The notes: generated by a model from the letters alone, not told the origin. A DNA stretch of 64,000 nt from Rhodobacteraceae bacterium SB2 (GCA_001642945.1 LGRT01000026.1:1-64000), one strand, 5' to 3'; positions 45,287 through 53,374 are shown, numbered from the stretch's first letter. Program-made: numbers and translations.

Positions 45287-46093
45287 ATGGACCCGCAAAG
45301 ATTAGCAGGAAAAAACATATTAATTACCGGCGCAGCACGCGGCATGGGCGCAACCAACGCGGAACATTTTGCGCAACAGGGCGCAAATGTTTGCCTCGGA
45401 GATTTAGACATCGATTTAGCCAATAAAATGGCAGAAACCATCAATGCGCGCGGCAATGGAAAAGCGATTGCAGTTCAAATGGATGTTACCAAACGCGAAG
45501 ACAACGCGGCTGCCGTGGCCGCCACTGTGGATGCTTTTGGCATGATCAATATCGGCCTGTTCAACGCAGGTCTTAATAAGCCACGGTTTTTTATGGATAT
45601 TGATGAAGACAATTGGGATATGATCATGTCGGTCAACACAAAGGCGATGTGGCTTGGCATGCAAGAAACAGCGCGCCAAATGATTAAACAGGGTCCGCAA
45701 GAACACGTATATAAACTGATCAATGTTGGCAGCATTGCCTCCCGTAAGCCTTTGGTGGATGTGACCGTCTATTGCACTTCAAAATACGGATGTTTGGCGT
45801 TAACGCATTGCGGTGCCGTCGCGTTGGCGGAACATAATATTACCGTGAACGGGTATGCTCCCGGCGTGGTTGTTACGCCGCTTTGGGAACAGCTTGACAA
45901 AGATTTAGTTGAAATTGGCTTCAAAGAGCGGGCGGGGCAAGCTTACGAAGATATCACCAATAATGAGCTTGTGATCAAACGCGTCTCCTACCCCGATGAT
46001 GTAAAAGGCACAGCGGCATTTTTGGCCAGCCATGACAGCGATTATATGACCGGTCAAATGCTGCATATCGATGGCGGTTGGTGCATCCAATAA
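45287..46093 (+). CDS. SDR-family oxidoreductase
   Basis: 268 residues from the ATG at 45287 (MDPQRLAGKNILITGAARGM), eight bases after GGGAGG. Classical SDR: GAARGMG, LFNAGLNKPRFF, Ser in NVGSIAS, catalytic YCTSK and YAPGVVVTPLWEQ. Likely oxidises a hydroxyl of the sugar-like substrate. It begins a three-gene operon with a 6PGDH-fold dehydrogenase and a ThuA-like protein, divergent from the matching importer. Confidence 0.9.
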   Translation: MDPQRLAGKNILITGAARGMGATNAEHFAQQGANVCLGDLDIDLANKMAETINARGNGKAIAVQMDVTKREDNAAAVAATVDAFGMINIGLFNAGLNKPRFFMDIDEDNWDMIMSVNTKAMWLGMQETARQMIKQGPQEHVYKLINVGSIASRKPLVDVTVYCTSKYGCLALTHCGAVALAEHNITVNGYAPGVVVTPLWEQLDKDLVEIGFKERAGQAYEDITNNELVIKRVSYPDDVKGTAAFLASHDSDYMTGQMLHIDGGWCIQ

Positions 46094-46129
46094 AAATGCA
46101 GTTGAGCCAATAATTGAAAGTGGCAGACT

Positions 46130-46996
46130 ATGAAATTAGGGATGGCAGGCCTGGGCCGCATGGGCGTTCCCATGGCCAAAAATCTGATCAATGCTGGTTT
46201 CGATATTCAAGTCTGGAACCGCAACCCTGAGCGCAGCGCATCTTTTGCGACTGAAATGCAGTGCCAGATCGCTCAAACACCAGAAGCCTTAGCCTCTACC
46301 TGCGATATCGTTATTACAATGCTTGCCGATGATGCCGCCTCTCAAGACGTCTATCTGGGCGAGGCGGGCTTATTAAAAGGCAAAAAAGCCATGGTGTTCA
46401 TTGAGATGAGCACTGTCAGCCCGAATTGGATCAACCGATTACAAAGCCAATCAAGCCGTGCTGCTATCATAGACGCGCCGGTTTCCGGCGCCACCCAAGC
46501 CGCTCAAGCGGGCAAATTGATGATTATGGTGGGTGGGTCAGAGGAAATAGCGCAGCCTTTGCTGCCAATTTTTGACGCTTTGGGCGAAAAAACGATCATC
46601 CTTGGCAAGCAATCTGCAGGTGCGACGATGAAGCTTGCGATCAATTCGGTGATACACAGCTTGAATCAAGCCGCCGCAGAATCGCTTAACCTCGCCCAAG
46701 CCGCAGGTATTGAGCTTCCCTTGGCTTATGAAGCGTTGGAATCTTCGGCTGCTTGCGCGCCCATGTTACGCTATCGCAAACCACTTTATTTGGATGAGCG
46801 GGCGCATCAAGTTACGTTCACCGTTGGCTTAGCAGCCAAGGATGTCGATCTTGCCACACGCTTGGCGCGGAGCTTGGATGTTCAAATGCCGCAAGCAGAA
46901 TTGAACTTAGGTATTTTGAATCAGGCCAGCCAAAACGGCTATGCCAACCGCGATATGGCCTCAGTAATCAGCTATCTGAAAAAGGAACACACATGA
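46130..46996 (+). CDS. 3-hydroxyisobutyrate-dehydrogenase-like enzyme
   Basis: 288 residues of the beta-hydroxyacid dehydrogenase family: NAD(P) motif GLGRMGVPMAKNLINAG, substrate loop DAPVSGATQAAQAGKLMIMV, catalytic Lys in GATMKLAINSV and the C-terminal all-helical domain. It oxidises a 3-hydroxy acid such as tartronate, 3-hydroxyisobutyrate or an aldonate. Its end overlaps the next gene's start (ATGA). Confidence 0.9.
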   Translation: MKLGMAGLGRMGVPMAKNLINAGFDIQVWNRNPERSASFATEMQCQIAQTPEALASTCDIVITMLADDAASQDVYLGEAGLLKGKKAMVFIEMSTVSPNWINRLQSQSSRAAIIDAPVSGATQAAQAGKLMIMVGGSEEIAQPLLPIFDALGEKTIILGKQSAGATMKLAINSVIHSLNQAAAESLNLAQAAGIELPLAYEALESSAACAPMLRYRKPLYLDERAHQVTFTVGLAAKDVDLATRLARSLDVQMPQAELNLGILNQASQNGYANRDMASVISYLKKEHT

Positions 46997-47703
46997 AGGC
47001 GGTTTTATTCGTAGGGGGCTGGCAAGGCCATAAGCCAACTGATTTTGCACAATGGTGCTCTGACTTGTTGATGGCGGACGGATATGTCGTTGAAATCTAC
47101 GATACGCTCGTGCCTCTAGAGCAGCCCGAAACCTTATCTGATGTGAATGTCATCATACCCATTTGGTCAAGCGCGCGATCTTCTCATCAGCCCGAATTTG
47201 GGAATATGACAAAAAAACAGGAGGATGGACTACTAAAATTGGTTGCCTCGGGCTGCGGCTTAGCCGGATGGCATGGTCATATGGGGGATGCTTTCCGCGA
47301 TCGCCCAACCTATCACTTTTTGATCGGGGGGCAATTTGTCGCCCATCCTCCAGGTTGGCCCGATAATCCTATTCCATCGGATGATTTCGTTTCTTATGAC
47401 GTGACCATAACCCGGCCCAATGACCCGATCGTAAAAGGTATCAAAAGTTTCGAGCTCGTTTCCGAACAGTATTTTATGTTAACCGACGCCTCAAATGAAG
47501 TGTTGGCGACCACGTCTTTTTCAGGCGATCATTTATGGTGGATCGAAGGCACTGTCGTGCCAGTAATTTGGAAACGCAGATGGGATAAGGGACGCATTTT
47601 CTATTGTTCAATCGGGCATCGCCTTGAGGATTTGAAAGTGCCAGATGTGACAGAAATCGTAAAACGTGGAATTTCTTGGGCTGCTCGAAAACTTGATGAT
47701 TGA
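46993..47703 (+). CDS. ThuA-like domain protein
   Basis: 236 residues with the glutamine-amidotransferase-like fold of ThuA proteins: VLFVGGWQGHKPTDFAQWCS, KKQEDGLLKLVASGCGLAGW, HGHMGDAFRDRPTYHFLIGG and a C-terminal WKRRWDKGRIFYCSIGH. ThuA relatives occur in sugar-oxidation loci, including 3-keto-sugar pathways, but mechanisms are poorly defined. The ATG overlaps the previous stop. A strong terminator lies ~175 bp downstream. Confidence 0.85.
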   Translation: MKAVLFVGGWQGHKPTDFAQWCSDLLMADGYVVEIYDTLVPLEQPETLSDVNVIIPIWSSARSSHQPEFGNMTKKQEDGLLKLVASGCGLAGWHGHMGDAFRDRPTYHFLIGGQFVAHPPGWPDNPIPSDDFVSYDVTITRPNDPIVKGIKSFELVSEQYFMLTDASNEVLATTSFSGDHLWWIEGTVVPVIWKRRWDKGRIFYCSIGHRLEDLKVPDVTEIVKRGISWAARKLDD

Positions 47704-47879
47704 TGCTTTATGGAAACAGGAAAACTATAAGGTCGCCGTTAAAACAGTTTCTAATACCATAGAGAACGCGTGTTATCGTCTGATCTTCTCTTCGGCCAAA
47801 ACACATCATTTGGAGAAATAGCGAATTTATGATACAATATCTTGGGGCGGCACACCTCCCATTCAAGCCCCAACAAACT

Positions 47880-47930
47880 GCCCGGGCATCAAAGTTTCCT
47901 CATGGCTTCGATGCACGGGCTTTTTCTTTA
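47880..47930 (+). terminator. Strong rho-independent terminator of the SDR operon
   Basis: A 15-bp stem with two non-Watson-Crick positions (GCCCGGGCATCAAAG / CTTCGATGCACGGGC) and an 11-base loop is followed by TTTTTCTTTAATTTT. It ends the plus-strand SDR to ThuA operon; 47704-48036 contains no gene. Confidence 0.9.
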
Positions 47931-48036
47931 ATTTTAAATTGAGTTTTTGCCGCAAACAGCCAGACGGATCAATAAAGTTTGGATACGCAAGAATGCTAGG
48001 CTGTAGTATGTCGGCTTAACTAAATTTCAGAGGTAA

Positions 48037-48273
48037 TTAAACTGCGCCAACCAAGTTGGGATTTACTGGCGCTGAAGAAGATACTTTTCTTTCTTGGACA
48101 ACTTCATCGTAGTACGCCTTTGCAACGTCACGAATGTCGCCACGGGCCAACCCAATATCTGACAACTCATAATCACTCAGCTTACTCAATTCGTTGAAAG
48201 TGACTTTGCTTGCCTTGTTAGCAACATGCCGTGTTTGCCAGCCACCGAATACGTCTACAAATAATCCAAACAT
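48037..48273 (-). CDS. DUF1127 small protein, 78 aa
   Basis: The start at 48273 (MFGLFVDVFGGWQTRHVANK) is five bases after GGAGA. The DUF1127 core KLSDYELSDIGLARGDIRDV and the C-terminal NPNLVGAV are shared with the island paralogue at 52511-52732. Arg-rich DUF1127 proteins in related species bind RNA and act in stress or sRNA networks (family knowledge); this one has a long acidic-basic linker. A 26-bp box shared with the paralogue lies 70 bp upstream. Confidence 0.85.
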   Translation of the reverse strand: MFGLFVDVFGGWQTRHVANKASKVTFNELSKLSDYELSDIGLARGDIRDVAKAYYDEVVQERKVSSSAPVNPNLVGAV

Positions 48274-48342
48274 CTCAATCTCCATCGTTTGACTTGAGCG
48301 TCAGATAGTCCCTTTGAATATCACTCACATCCCCCAAAGTTA

Positions 48343-48368
48343 GAATTGCTGCTATGCAGCATTTGCAA
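48343..48368 (-). promoter_or_regulatory. Conserved box upstream of DUF1127 gene
   Basis: On the minus strand TTGCAAATGCTGCATAGC then AGCAATTC. The same 26 bases with one change occur at 52418-52443 at nearly the same distance from the other DUF1127 gene. It contains CTGC-ATA-GCAG, which fits the CTGC-N3-GCAG site I recall for PhaR in Rhodobacter; a promoter element is the alternative. The rest of 48274-48681 has no supported gene. Confidence 0.7.
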
Positions 48369-48681
48369 CTCTTAGGCCCCCCCAAATAAATAAACAAAAT
48401 GACAGACATCTTAAGGGCGTTGGTAATGCTATAGGTAATAGCCCCAAGAAAAGAACGAGAAAGCACCCTTGGCATATTCCTTGGGGAACGAACTGCCTGA
48501 TGTGTCAAAGTCAAGTCTATCACGATGGTCAGATTTATTGGTCACTATGCTTAAGCCATCTACAAGAGACAGACCTGGGGCCATTCCGCAAGCGACCTGA
48601 ACCTGTAGCTATGGACTATAGCTGATGGGTGTTTATTTTCACTGCGAGAGGCCATATGAAGCCCATAGAAGCACTCAGAAG

Positions 48682-49496
48682 GGTGCTGTCAGACAAATCG
48701 GCTCAAGCATCAGAAGCATGAAGAGCGTGAATTCTATGAGGCGATAAGAGAGCGCCACTCTGTAAGAGCAGCATCGCGGTTTAGCTTGAAAGTGCTACGT
48801 TTTGAAAGTGACCTTTGTGCGTTGAAGTGATTGTGAAATGAGGCGTGGATTGAGGCGAACTTTTGAAGGCTGTGCATACGCCTGAACCGCAGCATCGCAC
48901 GTTCTCGTCGTCGAAAGGGTAAGTGTGAATTCTCCGCTCTGTTATTTGCCCACCGCTGTGTAACTTGCCTATCTGCACAGCCCAGCTCTTTTGCTGCTGC
49001 ACTGTAGGATCGTAGCCTATCTGTGACGATCTCATTGGGCGATCCATACCGACGCATAGCTTTTTTCTTAAACTTTAGCGCTGCGTTCCTATCCCTTTTT
49101 TTGGTGACGTAGCTTTCTAGCACCTCGCCCTCATGATCGACTGCACGCCAGAGGTAATGTCTTTCTCCATTTATCTTCACGAAGACTTCATCAAGGTGCC
49201 ACTTCCAGTTGCTCGACTGCAGGCCCCCTGCTCTTCGCTTTTTAATTTCGCTTGCGAACTTAGAGCCAAACCGGTGCCACCAGTAGCGGACAGATTCATA
49301 GCTTACATCTACTCCACGCTCATGAAGAAGGTCTTCCACATTTCTCAATGAGAGTGGAAATCTCACATACAGCATCACCGCAAGTTGGATGATCTCTGGA
49401 CTGGTTTTGAAGTAGCGGAATGAAACTTGATTGGGCATAGCTGGGTAGCTAATTGTCAGGCCTCCTTGAGGCAAGGTAATTTAATCTGACAAGACC
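48682..49496 (-). mobile_element. IS6-family insertion sequence (~815 bp)
   Basis: Imperfect terminal inverted repeats GGTGCTGTCAGACAAAT (48682-48698) and ATTTAATCTGACAAGACC (49479-49496) flank a single transposase gene. Length fits the IS6/IS26 group. The 8-bp flanks CTCAGAAG and GTTTTAGC do not match, so no target-site duplication is visible; replicative co-integration or later rearrangement could explain that. Confidence 0.8.
48734..49438 (-). CDS. IS6-family transposase
   Basis: 234 residues from 49438 (MPNQVSFRYFKTSPEIIQLA; the frame is open to 49474). DDE residues are Asp in WHLDEVF, Asp in IVTDRLRSY and Glu in NRAENSH, with the usual LRNVEDLLHERGVDVSYESV helix-turn-helix region and the C-terminal HNHFNAQRSLSKR. 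The gene looks intact, so the element may be active. Confidence 0.92.
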   Translation of the reverse strand: MPNQVSFRYFKTSPEIIQLAVMLYVRFPLSLRNVEDLLHERGVDVSYESVRYWWHRFGSKFASEIKKRRAGGLQSSNWKWHLDEVFVKINGERHYLWRAVDHEGEVLESYVTKKRDRNAALKFKKKAMRRYGSPNEIVTDRLRSYSAAAKELGCADRQVTQRWANNRAENSHLPFRRRERAMLRFRRMHSLQKFASIHASFHNHFNAQRSLSKRSTFKLNRDAALTEWRSLIAS

Positions 49497-49679
49497 GTTT
49501 TAGCAGCATCCCAATTTTCCATTCTGTTTGGTTAGACAGTAGAACAGGAACACGCAGTTAGTAAAATCGACTTACAAAACACCTAATTCTGATTGCCTAC
49601 AATTGGCGTATGTGACACCAAATTTGCGCCGACGCGCAGGCGCGCGCGCGTGCCAAAACGTTAAACGAAAATCAAGATT

Positions 49680-49703
49680 TGTGGGGGCGAATGTGGGGGC
49701 GAA
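49680..49703. repeat. Tandem 12-bp repeat TGTGGGGGCGAA x2
   Basis: Two exact copies lie 53 bp outside the left island boundary. G-rich direct repeats of this kind are often integrase arm sites; these may belong to an older element at the same tRNA. Confidence 0.7.
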
Positions 49704-49755
49704 AAAGGCAAAAAATCACTAAATTATTGATATATATTGTTATTTAAAGAAAATG

Positions 49756-49774
49756 TGGCGGAGGAGGTGGGATT
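49756..49774. repeat. Distal attachment site of the tRNA-Ser island
   Basis: TGGCGGAGGAGGTGGGATT is an exact 19-bp copy, in direct orientation, of the 3' end of tRNA-Ser at 58532-58550. The tRNA homology stops at 49775, as expected for an attachment-site fragment. Confidence 0.92.
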
Positions 49775-49844
49775 ATCCAGAAATATTCTTATTTATTACA
49801 AAACAACATGTTATAAAGAATAAAAAATATAGATAATGCTCCAA

Positions 49845-49860
49845 ATAATGTCCAAAATAA
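49845..49860. repeat. Left arm-type repeat ATAATGTCCAAAATAA
   Basis: Exact 16-bp match to 58447-58462, lying 71 bp inside the left core as the other lies 70 bp inside the right core. Likely integrase arm-binding site. Confidence 0.7.
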
Positions 49861-50170
49861 GTATTTCATAATCTCTTACAAATAAAACTTGAAAAAGCTG
49901 CCTGGGCTTGCAAGTGCCACCGCCCCCATACCCGTTAGCGTATTCAATCCAGACCCAATTTTAGGATTTTTGAACTGTAAAGTGAATATCTAAAACTATT
50001 GACAGATCGCTGGGTATTTTGTATTTTGGCCAAAGGCCAATTCTCAGAAATATATTGACTTTGATATTTTTCTGTGATATAATCTAACCAGGTTTAGGGA
50101 AAGAAAGATCCAATAAACCTCTGGCTTTTAAAGCAGTTTAGCTTAGTCAAAAAATCCCCTACGATTTAAG

Positions 50171-50423
50171 TCAGGTGTACAATGGATAAGTGCACTGACA
50201 TGTACTGAAGGCCCCACGGATTTAGAACCCATCCGATAACCCGACCTGAAGCAGAAGTGGCATCTGCTGTAACAAATAATGCAGTCGGCATAGTGGTACC
50301 CATCAGACAAGGCTTCGACCTTGCCAGTGGCCAGAACCTCATACCGGTGCTCACAAGTATCGGGTTCTGGTTCATATCTGCTTAAATCTTTTCAATTTAA
50401 TTGTGCTGCTTAGGGGAAGCAGC
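50171..50423 (+). ncRNA. Hairpin-rich leader or structured RNA candidate
   Basis: No gene lies in 49.80-50.44 kb, but six stems follow one another: GTACA/TGTAC (50177-50205), CGGAT/ATCCG (50217-50235), GCAGA/TCTGC (50251-50267), CAAGG/CCTTG (50308-50323), CCAGAACC/GGTTCTGG (50331-50370, with inner ATAC/GTAT) and GCTGCTT/AAGCAGC with loop AGGGG (50405-50423). All stems are perfect. The last ends 17 bases before the first island gene. It may be a 5' leader or a separate RNA; strand is inferred from the downstream gene. Confidence 0.45.
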
Positions 50424-50440
50424 GATCCGAAGGAAATATC

Positions 50441-51043
50441 ATGTATTCGACAACTCGTACTTCCGATCAGTTCTTTGCAGCCAAAGCAAAAGGACAAAAG
50501 GCAGAGAAAACCTTTATGGAACTTATCGCCTTAATGGGTGGGACGGCTTCTTCTTTAGGTACTGTGCCGACAGACACTGACCCAACTCCCCGCTTCACAA
50601 GGCCCCACAGCACTAACGAAAATGGTTTTTGCTATTCTGTAAGTCCAGACATCCTTTTCACACTTCCTGACCAGCCTAGAGGCTTTGCATCATTGGCTCA
50701 GGTGAAAATCAAAAAGGTACAAAGAGACCCTTCAAAAGAGTGGCTGTACGTTTATCTAGACGAAAAAGAATTGCACCGCATGAACGTCGCCTCTCAGTTC
50801 TACGATGTCTTCTTCATTATCAACCTACCAGAGTTAAATGGGATCGACGGGTTTCATGATTGGATGTGGCTTAATGTTGATCAAATAAAGCCAGAACGGG
50901 CTACACTCATCAAAAGAAGGATATGCGATAAGCCAACATTCCTGCTGCCACTAAACATCTTCCAACCTCTATCTGAAATGACCAAAAGGACATTAAATGA
51001 GCCAGCCAACACAAACGCTGCATCAAAAACTCCAACAACATGA
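50441..51043 (+). CDS. PD-(D/E)XK-like hypothetical protein, 200 aa
   Basis: AAGGA lies before the ATG. The sequence GQKAEKTFMELIALMGGTAS, then SVSPDILFTLPD and SLAQVKIKKV gives Asp ... Gln-x-Lys on successive strands, the pattern of restriction-like or resolvase nucleases (Gln in place of Glu). The rest (EWLYVYLDEKELHRMNVASQ, YDVFFIINLPELNG) resembles the strand order of such folds. A nuclease role in island or phage DNA processing is an inference. First of a run of overlapping genes. Confidence 0.55.
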   Translation: MYSTTRTSDQFFAAKAKGQKAEKTFMELIALMGGTASSLGTVPTDTDPTPRFTRPHSTNENGFCYSVSPDILFTLPDQPRGFASLAQVKIKKVQRDPSKEWLYVYLDEKELHRMNVASQFYDVFFIINLPELNGIDGFHDWMWLNVDQIKPERATLIKRRICDKPTFLLPLNIFQPLSEMTKRTLNEPANTNAASKTPTT

Positions 51044-51170
51044 AAAAAGCATTATTGCTGATACTGTGCCCAACCATCAGCGGCTCTATCAGGCAGCTGA
51101 AGCGCTGGGCATCAGGTACTGTACACTCTGGCGCAAGATGAAGCATTACGGGACTTGCACTGATGCCTGA
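50997..51170 (+). CDS. Fis-like HTH microprotein, 57 aa
   Basis: The ATG lies inside the upstream gene and the TGA overlaps the next gene's ATG. It reads MSQPTQTLHQKLQQHEKSII ... then LYQAAEALGIRYCTLWRKMK HYG, the classic Fis/HTH_8 helix-turn-helix (x-x-A-A-x-x-L-G-I-x-x-x-T-L-W-R-K-M-K). Only the DNA-binding module is present. The position between a nuclease-like and a terminase-like gene suggests a packaging- or island-specific DNA-binding role. Confidence 0.75.
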   Translation: MSQPTQTLHQKLQQHEKSIIADTVPNHQRLYQAAEALGIRYCTLWRKMKHYGTCTDA

Positions 51171-51549
51171 GGAGAGCAAACTGACTAATAAGCAAAGGTT
51201 GTTCTTAGACGCTTTGATCTCAGAAGAAGCGATGGGCGATCTAAGAACAGCCATGAGCCTCGCAGGATATAGCGACAATACAAAAGTCGCTCACACCGCA
51301 AAAGAACTTAGAGATGAGATAAGGAAGGCCACAGAAACGTTATTAGCCATGTATGCACCAAAAGCTGCTTATGCCTTAACATCCGTTCTAGATAATCCTG
51401 ATGCCCTGAATGCGAGACACGTAATCTCGGCTGCTAAAGAAATTTTGGATAGGACGGGCCTCGTTAAAAAGGAAAGAGTTGAGGTCACTGGAAACACAGG
51501 AGGGATTTTTATTTTGCCGCCTAAGGCAACAAATAATGACGAGATGTGA
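51163..51549 (+). CDS. Terminase-small-subunit-like protein, copy 1
   Basis: 128 residues: KLTNKQRLFLDALISEEAMG, AMSLAGYSDNT, then AAYALTSVLDNPDALNARHV and AKEILDRTGLVKKERVEVTG, ending GGIFILPPK. An N-terminal HTH plus helical oligomerisation region and the RTGLVKKE linker match phage small-terminase-like proteins. It shares about half its residues with the gene at 55875-56261, including the whole DRTGLVKKE(R/Q)VEV(T/S)GN segment. It overlaps the Fis-like gene by 8 bp and the next small gene by 14 bp. Confidence 0.7.
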   Translation: MPEESKLTNKQRLFLDALISEEAMGDLRTAMSLAGYSDNTKVAHTAKELRDEIRKATETLLAMYAPKAAYALTSVLDNPDALNARHVISAAKEILDRTGLVKKERVEVTGNTGGIFILPPKATNNDEM

Positions 51550-51691
51550 AACGGGCAGTACGAAGCAAGAGCTCGATGCAGACACACCGGTCGAAAACCT
51601 AAAGGTCGTAAATCAGAAATACGCCTATCACCCAGATCCAAACAAACTCCGAACCCCAGATGGCCAGATCGTGGAGTTCGTGGTGGCTTAG
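51536..51691 (+). CDS. Small hypothetical protein, 51 aa
   Basis: The ATG at 51536 lies inside the terminase-like gene and has AAGG upstream. The product MTRCETGSTKQELDADTPVE ... YAYHPDPNKLRTPDGQIVEF is polar with a C-terminal strand. No family recognised. The overlap suggests co-translation with the terminase-like gene. Confidence 0.5.
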   Translation: MTRCETGSTKQELDADTPVENLKVVNQKYAYHPDPNKLRTPDGQIVEFVVA

Positions 51692-51846
51692 TTTGAGATT
51701 GGTGGCTTGCTTTACCTAACGTCAATTTTGAGATACATGACGTCTGGGGGTTAGGTTCAACGGTGACTGGAGTTCATCGGGATCGACTTTTTATGTAGCC
51801 GACAGGGAAAGATGGTGGCCTACCCCCACCAAAAACCTATTAAGGC

Positions 51847-52098
51847 TCAGTTTTTAGTCAGCAGACGCCAAATTCTAAATAGAATGAAACATAACAAATC
51901 GATGATAAGGATGTAAAAGCCCAGCATCATACGATTAAAATGATATTTTAAAGTTTCTGAACTATAAACTTGCTCTTCAAAATTACTGAATGCTGACCAT
52001 GCGATACCATTGGTTAGTAAAATATAAAAACCTATAAAAACGCTTATGAGCCACAGCCAGGCCACTGCGAGATAAATATTTTGAGAGTTGTTGAACAT
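51847..52098 (-). CDS. Two-helix membrane protein, 83 aa
   Basis: Two hydrophobic segments (IYLAVAWLWLISVFIGFYIL, ~8-27, and MLGFYILIIDLLCFILFRIW, ~58-77) with a polar loop between. The start MFNNSQNI is plausible, though no strong ribosome-binding site was found. Opposite in direction to its island neighbours, so it may be separate cargo. Family unknown; holin-like topology is possible but not supported by motif. Confidence 0.5.
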   Translation of the reverse strand: MFNNSQNIYLAVAWLWLISVFIGFYILLTNGIAWSAFSNFEEQVYSSETLKYHFNRMMLGFYILIIDLLCFILFRIWRLLTKN

Positions 52099-52152
52099 AA
52101 CCGAAAATTAGCCCTAGTTCGGAGACAGCAATTAAATTCAGTGATGAAAAAA

Positions 52153-52227
52153 GGCTGGCTACTCAAACCCAGAATAAGCCAGCCAGAAGGAACATGTCGA
52201 CCTCGTAATGTCGGGAAGAGCATTACG
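52153..52227. other. Two perfect hairpins in a non-coding island stretch
   Basis: GGCTGGCT/AGCCAGCC (52153-52184) and CGTAATG/CATTACG (52204-52227) lie in 52099-52510, which has no gene until 52511. Neither is followed by a T tract, so they are not simple terminators. They could be RNA structure or recombination or packaging signals. Confidence 0.5.
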
Positions 52228-52417
52228 AAGAGGGTTAGACTGACTTCCCCAACCATTGACGGAAGCCAGCCCGTGAAACATTCACTGGTAATAAATATTT
52301 CACCTTTGAGGATTACCTCACTTATTAAAGTGTCAAAGTGTTACCTAGCGTCACAATTTTAAATTTTCATTCACTTGCTTAATTTTTGATCACTAGTCTT
52401 GTTCTGGAATTTGTGAA

Positions 52418-52443
52418 TTGCAAATGCTGCATAGCGGCAATTC
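52418..52443 (+). promoter_or_regulatory. Conserved box upstream of island DUF1127 gene
   Basis: TTGCAAATGCTGCATAGC then GGCAATTC, identical but for one base to the box at 48343-48368, and 68 bp from the start of its gene against 70 bp there. The inverted repeat is imperfect here (GCTGC/GCGGC). Confidence 0.7.
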
Positions 52444-52510
52444 CGTATTGTCTGATGCTGCAGATGCAGAAAAATGCTATAACACAGTTGTACAAGCAAA
52501 GGAGTTTAAA

Positions 52511-52732
52511 ATGCTTAGACAACTGTTTAAATCAATGGTCGTGGCCCGTCAGGCTGCCGCTGCAATCGAAACTTTGAACCACATGTCTGACCGTCAGTTG
52601 GAAGATATTGGTTTCACTCGTGCAAATTACGTCGAGAAAATTAAAGCCAGTGTTTTGGCTGAATTAGACGCACAAGACGCTGCAAAAGCTCTTAAAGCTC
52701 CAGTGAATGAAAACTTAGTAGGCGCCGTTTAA
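52511..52732 (+). CDS. DUF1127 small protein, 73 aa (island copy)
   Basis: The ATG at 52511 follows AAAGGAG by six bases. The core TLNHMSDRQLEDIGFTRANY and C-terminus VNENLVGAV match the chromosomal DUF1127 protein at 48037. The N-terminus MLRQLFKSMVVARQAAAAIE is basic and amphipathic. An RNA-binding or stress role is family-level knowledge. It carries the same upstream box as its paralogue, so both are probably co-regulated. Confidence 0.88.
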   Translation: MLRQLFKSMVVARQAAAAIETLNHMSDRQLEDIGFTRANYVEKIKASVLAELDAQDAAKALKAPVNENLVGAV

Positions 52733-52800
52733 TCAGCGCCTACCAAATTTTAGAATGAACCACATTCATGTATACGGATTATTATACGTTAAGTCGAAAA

Positions 52801-53262
52801 TTAGTTCACAGGTGAAAAATCATACACTGAGGCACCTCCAAATGAGTGTCTAGTTTTACCCAGAAACTTAGCACCAATTAAAGCTGTCCACTTCCCAGTT
52901 CCGGTAGTTACAGAAAATGCCAATGTGCCGTCAGATTGGGCAACACCGTTCCATAAAGAAATATCGCCATCTGGATCTACGGCCTGACAGGTACCACTTC
53001 CCCCACTTGGCTGCTGTTGGCCCGTAGCAATGACCTGAAAATAAGTACAAATAGCCTTTTGCGCTGCGGGAAAACCTTCTGGTGGATTGTCGTAAATCCA
53101 CACATCGTTAGTAGTCACCATGGAGTGCGTTCCCGCAGTAGCCTCAATAGTTTTTCTATCACTGTAAATCCCAGTTCCATGTCCTGCAAAGTCAGCATGA
53201 CCGCCGGCGAACGCCGTTGCGGGTAAAAACCCTAAAACGGCTGATAAAATTATATGTTTCAT
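52801..53262 (-). CDS. Exported hypothetical protein, 153 aa
   Basis: A signal peptide (MKHIILSAVLGFLPATAFAG, cleavage before GHADF) is followed by a Gly- and Thr-rich beta protein: HSMVTTNDVWIYDNPPEGFP, two Cys (AICTYF, GTCQAV), and TGKWTALIGAKFLGKTRHSF. The strand-rich pattern recalls small beta-barrels such as DUF3224/allene-oxide-cyclase-like proteins; the cytoplasmic protein at 55275 may be similar in fold. Periplasmic. Function unknown. Confidence 0.6.
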   Translation of the reverse strand: MKHIILSAVLGFLPATAFAGGHADFAGHGTGIYSDRKTIEATAGTHSMVTTNDVWIYDNPPEGFPAAQKAICTYFQVIATGQQQPSGGSGTCQAVDPDGDISLWNGVAQSDGTLAFSVTTGTGKWTALIGAKFLGKTRHSFGGASVYDFSPVN

Positions 53263-53374
53263 TGCCCACTCCCAAATAGCAAGTTAGAATTCATATTCAA
53301 AATTATAAAAATAAAGTCACGCAATAAAACTTGGGTTAATTCGTTTAAAACGTAACGTAAGTAAAACTTTCTGC

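Noticed and set aside
48275-48523. 82-codon minus-strand frame upstream of DUF1127 gene
   Set aside because: It overlaps the conserved regulatory box and the DUF1127 ribosome-binding site; no protein family features.
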